A DNA stretch of 64,000 nt from Sclerodactyla briareus (Eukaryota; Echinodermata; Holothuroidea; Dendrochirotida; Sclerodactylidae), in the NCBI GenBank assembly GCA_026419785.1, contig JAODTK010005561.1, positions 62,001 through 126,000 on the forward strand. Direction: 5' to 3'. Below, one piece after another: positions 56,592-64,000 of this stretch. The position numbers and the translations under genes were made by a program. The notes under the pieces were generated by a model that searched no databases, was not told where the DNA came from, and saw only the letters and a program-made list of their open reading frames with translations. Each line of letters begins with the position of its first letter. Position 1 is the first letter of the stretch.

Positions 56592-56891
56592 ATGTACCAG
56601 GAAGCCGGGAAGGCCGAGGGACAGTTCCATAAACTAATCACGATGACCCTCACATGGACTGCTCCTCTCACTGATGGTGGCAGCCCCATCACCAACTACA
56701 TCCTAGAGAAGAGGGAATCTTTCGCTGTGAGATGGGTCCGGGCCACCAACAGGTCCATCCATGGTACCACCTTTGTCCTCGAAGACCTCAAGGACAACAC
56801 CCAGTACGATTTCAGAGTCACCGCAGAGAACAAAGCGGGACAGGGCCCACCTAGCGAATCAACTGGCCAAGTGATCGCCAGAGATGCTTTC
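56592..56891 (+). CDS. FN3 domain exon 49
   Basis: TMTLTWTAPLTDGGSPITNY, ILEKRESFAVRWVRATNRSI, HGTTFVLEDLKDNTQYDFRV, TAENKAGQGPPSESTGQVIA, RDAF. The N-terminal dozen residues are in a different frame (DVPGS-, then EG-). The acceptor is TTGAATTTAG; the donor is GTAGTC, weaker than its neighbours. 300 bp. Confidence 0.9.
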
Positions 56892-57405
56892 AGTAGTCTA
56901 AACAATCCCAAATGCCAGAAAAAGAAGTCACCGACGCCTATGCTTTTGGGGGTTGTGAGGAAGGAATATACCCCCTCTCACTCCCCCCTCCCTCTCCCCC
57001 ACCCATCACACTCACTTTCGACCTTGCAGCCATTGACTGTACAGTTTATTAATGCTATGTCTGCAAATTTTAGGTTAGGTCTCACAAAGCAATGGTTCTT
57101 AAACTGATGATGAACATCCTTTTTGGAATAGCAGCAGCTACCTGTTTTATCGATAATATCGTCAGGCTTGCCTTGTCTTGACAGCTCTCGGTCAGGTCTC
57201 TGATGATTTAAGTGTGTCACAGGTAATCAACTTCTTGTTGAGTGAAGTTGAACATTGAGGCAACAAAGAATTCAGTAATAGCCAAATGAATGTGACAGGT
57301 GTGTCCCAAGTTGTTCTTGAAAAAAAAATCACAGTTTTCTATTCTCGAACGGAACATACAAATTTCATACCCAACCAAACAGTCTTCGTTTCTCGTTGCC
57401 TCCAG
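56892..57405. other. Intron
   Basis: C/T-rich at 56973-57010; nothing else is seen. Confidence 0.5.
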
Positions 57406-57698
57406 CTGTACCAGATGCCCCAGGTACCCCTCAAATCTCCAACATGACTAGCTCCTCTGTCAATCTTACCTGGACTCCACCTTCTCTGATGGCGGACGGC
57501 CAATCAAGGGCTACATTGTGGAGAAGTCTGAGCGATTCAGCTCACGATTCACACCGATCACAAGGTTCCCGATCAGGGAGTGCAACTTCACAGTCCACGA
57601 CCTCTCGCCCAACAACGAGTATCACTTCAGGATCCTCGCAGAGAACGAGGCAGGTCAGAGTGAACCAAGTGAAAGCATTGTTTGCAAGGAACTTGCAG
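57406..57698 (+). CDS. FN3 domain exon 50, last of the uninterrupted FN3 run
   Basis: AVPDAPGTPQISNMTSSSVN, LTWTPP, a broken SDGG block near 57486, VEKSERFSSRFTPITRFPIR, ECNFTVHDLSPNNEYHFRIL, AENEAGQSEPSESIVCKELA. RW is replaced by RF. The acceptor is TTGCCTCCAG and the donor GTAAGC. The domain ends ELAG and not in the PYG/PFG ending common upstream. Confidence 0.9.
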
Positions 57699-59719
57699 GT
57701 AAGCTCTACTGGTTTTTGTTTGCACTCCGTTTTTTTCCTTGGTCCTTCTTTCTTTAAATTCAACCATTACTAAAACGATTTTTAATAGCTGACACTATTC
57801 TATTCAATGTTGAAGCCTTATTTCCATGTGAGTTGTTAGCATCAAATAGGGGAGAAAAAGTCTTCCATACACAGAATAGGAGTTCATGGAACCAAATGCA
57901 CTTTCCAGAGAGGTTTTTTTTATTCCTTGGACGGGAGTCCCAAGGACTATTGCAGTCAAGGCGGTGGCGGCGTAGTGTATGTGTGTGTGTATGTAATGCC
58001 TACCTTGTAATCAGGCTAGGTCCAACATGCCTGATGGGATCAAGTTCAAACTTGGTGGGTGTGCTTCCCATGGTGAGTACATGAACGCTATTTATTGTTG
58101 TATGAGTAGGGGTCAATTTTGGGAAAAAGCTGGAAACTTGTAAAATTCTGGTATTTTTGGCAGTCCTACTTTTACCTTGTAATCAGGCTAGGTCCAACAT
58201 GCCTGATGGGATCAAGTTCAAACTTGGTGGGTGTGCTTCCCATGGTGAGTACATGAACGCTATTTATTGTTGTATGGGAAGAGGGTCAGTTTTGAGCAAC
58301 AAGTGGAAACTTGTAAAATTCTGGTATTTTGGGCACTTTTACCCTTGCAATTAGGCAAAAGCAACATGCCATGGTGGGATCAAGTTCAAACTTGGTGGGT
58401 GTGCTTCCCATGATGAGTAGATGAACGCTATTTATTGCTGTACAACAGTTCAACAGTTCAAGCGATCCATCATATTACGGCTTGTAAAATTCTGGTATTT
58501 TTGGCAGTCCTACTTTTACCTTGTAATCAGGCTATGTCCACCTGCCTGGCTGGTCATGAAACATGCCTAGTACGTTATTGCTATTGATCTCAATTTAAGC
58601 ATGAGACTGGTGTTAGGGAAATTAAGAAGCTTGAACACAACCAGACCGTTGTGTCCAAGGAATCACTAAAGCCTTTTGGCTTTCTGGTTTTTTATTTGCT
58701 GATCACTGATGAACTGATCACCATTTACTCCGAAATAGAAAGGATGTGAGTGCGTAATTTTGACTGAAGTTCTTCTCGTAAATGAGGTATCGTTCTATGG
58801 CATTCATTTCCAATATCATTGATGCTTATTTTCTCGAATATTACAAAGGCTGGATGGAGCTTTAATCTGGGGTTTCAAAAAAATCTGGGTCAGTGTATGC
58901 CATTCTTCAATCAGTCAATCAGTGGTATCATTAAATAGTAGTAGGCCTACCTACCACAGGGATTTGGGATCAAAGGTCATCTTGGGTCTTTTTTCACCCC
59001 AAAGGGTAATTTGATTCGGGGGGAGGTAACATAAAAAATCTCCTATATAATTTGATCATGTGATCTTTATATGTAGTAAATGTCATCACTCACTGATGAT
59101 GCATACAGGGTTTTCTGAAAGTTGGGGTGAATGGTCATCTATGGGTCTTTTTTTTATCCAAATGGTCATTTTGGAGGTCATTGATTAAATGCTTCAGCAG
59201 GTTTAATCATTATATGAGGTCAATGCCATCACTGACTAATGTTGTGTGAGGGATTCAGGAATTTCTAATCAGTAATCATCTAGGGGTCATTCTGATCCCA
59301 AAGGGTCATTGTCAGAATTAATCGGGGGATTATGAAATGCAGTCAGTTTCGTCATTGAACAATGGTACAACCCAGGAGGGTCAGTGGTCATTTAGGGTTC
59401 ATTTTGAAATCGAAGGGTCTTCTTAGGGTCAGCTGTCAAAATGCAGGTGCATATGTGGTTTTGTAATTTTGGGAGTCAAACAGCCAAAGACTCCTCCTGC
59501 AGATTGATACGGATAAATACGATATTTAGACAATGTCATCCCTGACCAATGGAGCTGCATTTTCGCTCAGTGACATTCAAGAGACCTCTTAACCCAAATG
59601 GTCAGTGGTGCATTTTAAAATTATTGATTTTTAAGGTCATCACAGTTTGTTTGTGGTGTGTACTATGAACCATTGTTTCACCAGTTTATCTGTATTTATT
59701 CCGCATGTTTAACTTTCAG
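57699..59719. other. Intron with tandem repeats
   Basis: Holds the 58002-58560 repeat, then 58960-59640 with GGGTCATTTTG / AAAGGGTCATT phrases recurring about every 120-200 bp. No exon is seen. Confidence 0.5.
58002..58560. repeat. Tandem repeat, about 170-175 bp, four copies
   Basis: CCTTGTAATCAGGCTAGGTC starts copies near 58002 and 58177; copy 3 (near 58345) and a partial copy 4 (near 58520) diverge. Shared words are GGGATCAAGTTCAAACTTGG, TGGGTGTGCTTCCCATGGTG, TGAACGCTATTTATTG. Confidence 0.8.
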
Positions 59720-60302
59720 TTGCTCCAAAATTGGACCTCTCCAGAGTCCGCGACACCATTGTTGTCAAGTCAGGACACCTTCCACATCGATATACCATTC
59801 AAGGCCACGCCTCTGCCCTCAGTGGAATGGACCAAAGATGGCCCCCACCTTGAATCCACGACCCGAGTCAAGATTGAGATAAATGAGTTTGGCACTGTTC
59901 TCCACAGCAAAGAACTGTGTAAAACAGGACGAAGGAACCTACAACCATCCGATTGACGACCCAGGAATGGAACGACTGCCCATAAGGTGGTCCTATAGGA
60001 CAAAAGCCGTCACCACCCGAGGGCCCAATAGAGGTCCTGGACGTGGGTACCACCGACGCCACCATAAGATGGCGGGCACCACACAGTGACCGGAGGCAGC
60101 GAAATCACGCATTACTGCATAGAAGAACGGGACATGAAGAGGACGTCTTGGACGAGGGTTACTGGGAGGATACCATCAACGACCTATAAAGTAACTGACC
60201 TCTCTGAGGGGTCTGAGGTCCAGTTTAGGGTCATCGCCGTCAACCGGGTCGGTGAGAGCGAGCCTCTAGAAGGGGATATCATCACCCTTGGAGTCAGAGT
60301 CA
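59720..60302 (+). CDS. Exon with one Ig and one FN3 domain
   Basis: The first half is an Ig: APKLDLSRVRDTIVVKSG, IPFKATPLPSVEWTKDGPHL, STTRVKIEINEFGTVLHSKE, then frame-shifted DEGTY. The second half is an FN3: GPIEVLDVGTTDATIRW, GGSEITHYCIEERDMKRTSW, TRVTGRIPSTTYKVTDLSEG, SEVQFRVIAVNRVGESEPLE. Indels around 59780, 59925-59990 and 60075. The acceptor is TAACTTTCAG and the donor GTAAGT. First Ig after 50 FN3 domains. Confidence 0.86.
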
Positions 60303-61264
60303 GTAAGTGCAGCATTCTGTAGAGTGTATAACATTAGTAAAAACTCATTGAAAATCGAACTCTATCTGTAGCCTTTAACATTCCTCAAGGCTACACCGCT
60401 TTCATTTTATTTGTACCATCCTGCAACATGGAGGCTCTGTAACACGGAAGTGTTGATAACGTTACTCAATCACTTCATCCCTGAGAGGGACTTGAGAAAC
60501 ACATTTGTATTGATGCATTGTTCATTTCATCATGAGTTTGGTTCGAGGTTAGTTTGTTATATAGAACTTCATAGGCATTACTCCGAAGTGTTTCAATCCT
60601 CAATGGAAGTCAGATGATTCTAGGCAGTCATATCTGTGTGTGTGTTTTGTGTTACACTTGGCTTGTGATCTGATAACTCAACCCTGCCCTGGATGGATTA
60701 AGCTCATACTTGGTCTGTGGGTTCCCCTATTATTACATTAGCCCTATTGGTTGGAAGGTCATTCTGGGGTAACAGAGGTCAGAGTCTCAAAACCTTATGA
60801 TCACAAAAAGTCAAGAATGCTTGTTCTGATCACGCTGATATTTGGTATGATCACGATAACTCGACCCCACCAAGATGAAAGTCATACTTGATATGTGGGT
60901 TCCCCTGATGAGTACATGGACCCTATTGGTTTGGAGTCCAGTCAAAGGTCATCTGAGGTCAACTAAAGTCTGAAAATCTTCGAATCATGATAATTCCACG
61001 ACGCTTGGGCCGATCAAGCGGAAATTTGGTTTGCAGTTTTGGACAAAGTTACAAACTGATGTTTTTGGTTCGAATTGGGGATAGTTTTTGGTGAAAGATT
61101 CAATATTTTTGGGTCAGGGCAAATGTCGTCTGAGGACATGCATCGACCATCAAAGCAGTCAAGGAAGCATTGAGCTTTTTGGCTCCCTTAGTAAGTATAG
61201 AGAATAGATACTTCTTACTTGTATCAAGTGAGTGAAGTATCTTTTAATTTTTCTTCTTTACCAG
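60303..61264. other. Intron with the ~200 bp dispersed repeat
   Basis: 60655-61160 repeats GAGTACATGGACCCTATTGG, GGTCAAAGGTCATCTGAGG and TGATATGTGGGTTCCCC, the same family as 10290-10920. Nothing coding is seen. Confidence 0.5.
60655..61160. repeat. Dispersed ~200 bp repeat, second locus
   Basis: Unit words recur near 60705, 60890 and 61085 and match those at 10430-10920 in order. Confidence 0.5.
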
Positions 61265-61571
61265 CACCCCCTGATGCACCATCCAAACCATTAGTGACTG
61301 ACGTTGACTCTGACAGTGTCACTGTCACCTGGCGCAAACCATACTATGATGGTGGTGCCAACCAGTTACCGCATATCTTGTTTGAGCATCGAGAAGCGAG
61401 GAGTGCCTTCTGTCAACCGGTTGGCTCCGTTTCGGACGTCGAGAATGAATGACAATCAACCGACTTAAACCATGGTCAGAGTATGAGTTTCCCGGGTCAG
61501 TTCGGCGAACAAGTGGGTCTTAGGGTTATCGTCCCACGAGCCTCGGATTTGTGAAATACAGGAAGCCTCAG
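61265..61571 (+). CDS. FN3 domain exon, second of the Ig-FN3-FN3 unit
   Basis: APPDAPSKPLVTDVDSDSVT, VTWRKPYYDGGA are clear; the rest is shifted by indels (IEKREAR near 61390, INRLKPWSEYEFRV-like near 61455-61500, EPSD-like near 61540). The acceptor is TTCTTTACCAG and the donor GTAGAA. Confidence 0.8.
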
Positions 61572-61984
61572 GTAGAATGACTGCTCGATTGAACAAATTC
61601 GTTTCCTATATGTGGTGATCTTTATTGAACAAAATCATTTTTGTATGTGGTCGTCTGGACTGAGCAAAGTCTGTACTCTCCATTGGTTGTCCTTGATTCC
61701 AAGAATCGTTCTGTACATACTTTTGAGATGCTGACAGTGACAGAATTCAATCGATTAAAAAAACAGGGCCTCAGTGCATCTAGTAATATCATTAGCCATG
61801 AGGAGTCATGATTTGTGCCTTGCGAAGCACTGGCACTTTCTTTTTTCAAGTTTAAAACTTGAAATATATTTCCAGTGTAACCTTGGAAACCATATTGGTT
61901 TACGTGTGATGTAACTGTTACGTAATGTGCTCGTGAATGCTCTTTTATTTGCTGTATGGATACACCATACTGGAAGCTTCTTGT

Positions 61985-63165
61985 CAATATGGTGATCATA
62001 TCCCACACTCGGCTCTGCCATTGACCATATTGCAAACTGCATTGTTGACCTATCCCACACTTCCCTTGACCGTATCCCCACACTTTATTTTTTGGGTATA
62101 CTTGCCGCAAGGATCGACTCCTATTCAAGTCCCAGCAAGGTTGCGGACCTGGATAACTGCATCTATATTGGTCAGCCTGGCAAATCCCTCACCAACAACA
62201 CGGAATAAGCTATGCCTCTTTGGCAGTACTTTAATGTTGAGGTGGGGGTACTCACACGCAGACGGCAACTGCACTTGCCCTACCCCTCGTTTGTCCCTGC
62301 TCCAATCCCTTGTGGCTAACACCCACAAGAAGGCACAGGTACCTTTTTTTAGTCTCTTTGGTACGACCCGACGGGGAATCGAACCCCCGTCTCTGGCATT
62401 CTCAGGTGGAAGGCCGACGCTCTACCACTGTGCCAACCACCATTGACATATTCCATTCCACACAGCCGTTGACCATTCCCCACACTGCCCTTGAACGCAT
62501 CATACCACACTGTCATTATCATATTCCACACTGCCATTGATCCTCTCCCCCATGCCATTGATCATACCCACACTGCCATTGATCATAGCCCCCTACACGG
62601 CCATTGATCATATCCCACACTGCCATTGACCATAATCCTCCCCATGCATTGATCACTCCCACCTGCCATTTGAAAAAATCTCTCCCACATGCCATTGAGC
62701 ATCTCCCACACTGCTGCCATCGACCATATCCCACACTGCAGTGAGCAGATCCCAACTGCCATTGATCATCTCCCACATTGCCATTGATCATATCCCACAC
62801 TGCTATTTATCAGCCCACACTGCCATTGATCATATCCCACACTGCATTGATCATCGCCCCACGGCCCATTGATCATCTCCACATGCCATTGATCATATCC
62901 CACACTGCTATTTTTCATATCCCACACTGCTATTGATCATATCCCACACTGCATTGATCATATCCCACACTGCCATTGCTCATCTCCCACACTGCCATTG
63001 ATCATATCCCACACTGCCATGATCATATCCCACACTGCATTGATCAAGCCCCACACTGCCATTGATCATATCCCACCTGCCATTGATCATATCCCACCTG
63101 CCATTGACCATATCCCACACTGCCATTGATCTCTCCCCCTCCACCTGCCATTACATATACTACAT
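61985..63165. repeat. 22 bp satellite (CCCACACTGCCATTGATCAT-AT), interrupted
   Basis: The unit CCCACACTGCCATTGATCAT plus AT recurs across 62445-63165, roughly thirty times with many variants and indels, and again in a shorter, more diverged block at 61985-62088. The gap between them is the SINE. Confidence 0.9.
62089..62442 (-). mobile_element. tRNA-derived SINE, minus strand, inside the satellite
   Basis: Read on the minus strand from 62442: GTTGGCACAGTGGTAGAGCG (A box) and GGGGGTTCGATTCCCCGTCG (B box), a tRNA-like head resembling glycine tRNAs, then CGTACCAAAGAGAC and GGTACCTGTGCCTTCTTGTG, and an A-rich 3' end at 62089-62095. The head has an expanded anticodon region, so it is not a functional tRNA. 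Confidence 0.78.
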
Positions 63166-63212
63166 TGATTGAATATATAATTTTTTCCTTCTTTCTTACC
63201 ATCCATGATCAG

Positions 63213-63792
63213 TTCCACCTAAGTTCGAAGCTTCATTCCTTGAGCCGATCATCGCCAAAGTTGGTGAAACTGTCAGGATAGAGCTGCCCTACACTGGGTT
63301 CCCTGTACCAGAGGCTAAGTGGAGCAGAGATGGTAAACCCTTATCTCGATCAGCAAGGTCCGCTTTGAGACCATGGAACACTTTGTGATCCTCACGCAGG
63401 AATGTCAACCGTGAAGACAGCGGACACTACTCTGTGAAGATCACAAACCAGGCTGGCAGTGACACAGCTACTGTAGAAGTCCCCAGGTGTGACCCAGCCG
63501 TCTCCGCCCCAGGGGCCCCTGGAGATGTCTGACGTCACTGTGTCATCAGTCACATTGTCCTGGCGACCCCCGAAGGACGACGGTGGGAGCCGCATCGTGA
63601 ACTACATCATCGAGAAGAAGGGTGACCTGGATATGAGTGGAAGCCTGTCACAGATGATAACATTGTGAACCTCACATACACGGTAAAAGGGTTAAGGTCA
63701 GCAAGGAGTACTTGTTCAGGATCAGGGCCCAGAACCGTTTGGTGTCAGCGAGCCAAGTGAGGGTCAGGAGATCACCTCCATTGAACAGTTTG
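63213..63792 (+). CDS. Exon with one Ig and one FN3 domain (second)
   Basis: Ig: VPPKFEASFLEPIIAKVGET, VRIELPYTGFPVPEAKWSRD, then indels near 63343 and 63402, NVNREDSGHYSVKITNQAGS, DTATVEVP. FN3: [38 protein letters not shown], a broken W block near 63635, and LFRIRAQNRFGVSEPSEGQE-like sequence with a lost base. The acceptor is CATGATCAG and the donor GTGAGT. Confidence 0.88.
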
Positions 63793-64000
63793 GTGAGTGA
63801 CAAAAATTGGGCAATATACTGGTGGTTTTGTTTGATGAAATTTGCAGCGGACAATTTATAAGAGTTGTCTGCTATTATAGGAAGAAACTGAGAAGGATCC
63901 AATGTTGTTCTGCTACTCCCTGTATATTCATGTGTCAGGGTGATAGTTTGTCTCAAATTATTGGAATTTTCATTGTTCCTTCATCTGTAATGTATAATAT
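63793..64000. other. Start of the next intron
   Basis: AT-rich sequence after donor GTGAGT, cut by the window edge. Confidence 0.6.

Larger units (their letters stand above)
61572..63212. other. Intron with a satellite and an inserted SINE
   Basis: 61572-61980 shows nothing recognisable. The remainder is a 22 bp satellite split by a minus-strand SINE, described separately. Confidence 0.6.
1..64000 (+). other. Interior of a titin/twitchin-like giant muscle protein gene (partial at both ends)
   Basis: All recognisable coding sequence is on the plus strand and consists of I-set Ig and FN3 domain exons. I count 11 Ig and 53 FN3 domains. FN3 exons repeat the signature W.PP..DGG..I..Y..EK....RW...Y.FRV.A.N.AG, which is the form found in titin, twitchin and projectin. 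Intact exons are multiples of three (for example 300 bp at 41564-41863), begin within a codon and end with its first base, so single domains can be duplicated or skipped without shifting frame. Known members of the family are sarcomeric filaments that bind myosin or span the I-band. Titin and twitchin cannot be told apart here because the kinase end lies outside the window. Confidence 0.88.

Noticed and set aside
61622-62128. A 168-codon minus-strand ORF
   Set aside because: It covers plain intron, the left satellite block and the SINE tail; its composition is not protein-like.
62350-62440. A glycine-type tRNA gene on the minus strand
   Set aside because: The anticodon region is enlarged and the element has a SINE body and A-rich tail; treated as a SINE head.
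61937-62446. A 169-codon plus-strand ORF
   Set aside because: It reads through the SINE in antisense, a common artefact.
1-64000. Kinase domain, PEVK segment or start/stop of the gene
   Set aside because: Looked for and not seen in the exons that could be read; they may lie outside the window.

Overview
The window is animal nuclear DNA and looks like the interior of one very large plus-strand gene for a titin/twitchin-class sarcomeric protein. About sixty short exons of roughly 280-310 bp each encode one immunoglobulin (I-set) or one fibronectin type III (FN3) domain. They sit between ordinary GT-AG introns, and the domain boundaries fall on symmetric phase-1 splice junctions. No start, stop, promoter, kinase domain, PEVK segment or polyadenylation end is visible, so the gene runs off both edges. 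The species cannot be fixed from the sequence. The tRNA-derived SINEs, the LINE-like tails and the gene structure suggest a marine invertebrate, perhaps an echinoderm or hemichordate; this is inference.

Layout. Positions 1-3.6 kb are intron with no recognisable domain. Nine Ig exons follow between 3.6 and 13.8 kb; five of them (5.77-11.4 kb) are close copies of each other. Then come 50 FN3 domains in a row with no Ig between them (13.9-57.7 kb): four divergent ones, a 16-copy exon-plus-intron array with a 548 bp period (18.4-26.9 kb), seven single exons, a six-copy array of about 1.05 kb units (35.2-40.9 kb), eight single exons, one exon carrying two FN3 domains, and seven more singles. From 59.7 kb the pattern becomes Ig-FN3-FN3-Ig-FN3, the super-repeat of twitchin, projectin and titin A-band regions. 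The protein would be an elastic or thick-filament-associated rod.

Non-coding structure includes two tRNA-derived SINEs and a possible third, LINE-like 3' ends, two palindromic foldback elements, a perfect 123 bp x 6 repeat, a 22 bp satellite split by a SINE, and a minisatellite that has copied an exon tail with its splice donor five times. Half-exon FN3 relics lie upstream of every exon of the second array.

Caveat: most exons contain one or more single-base indels that break the frame, densest in the 16-copy array, although domain motifs and splice sites are mostly kept. This looks like residual long-read consensus error, worst where polishing is ambiguous, more than a dead gene. Exon ends are given from splice signals; no continuous protein can be read across the window.
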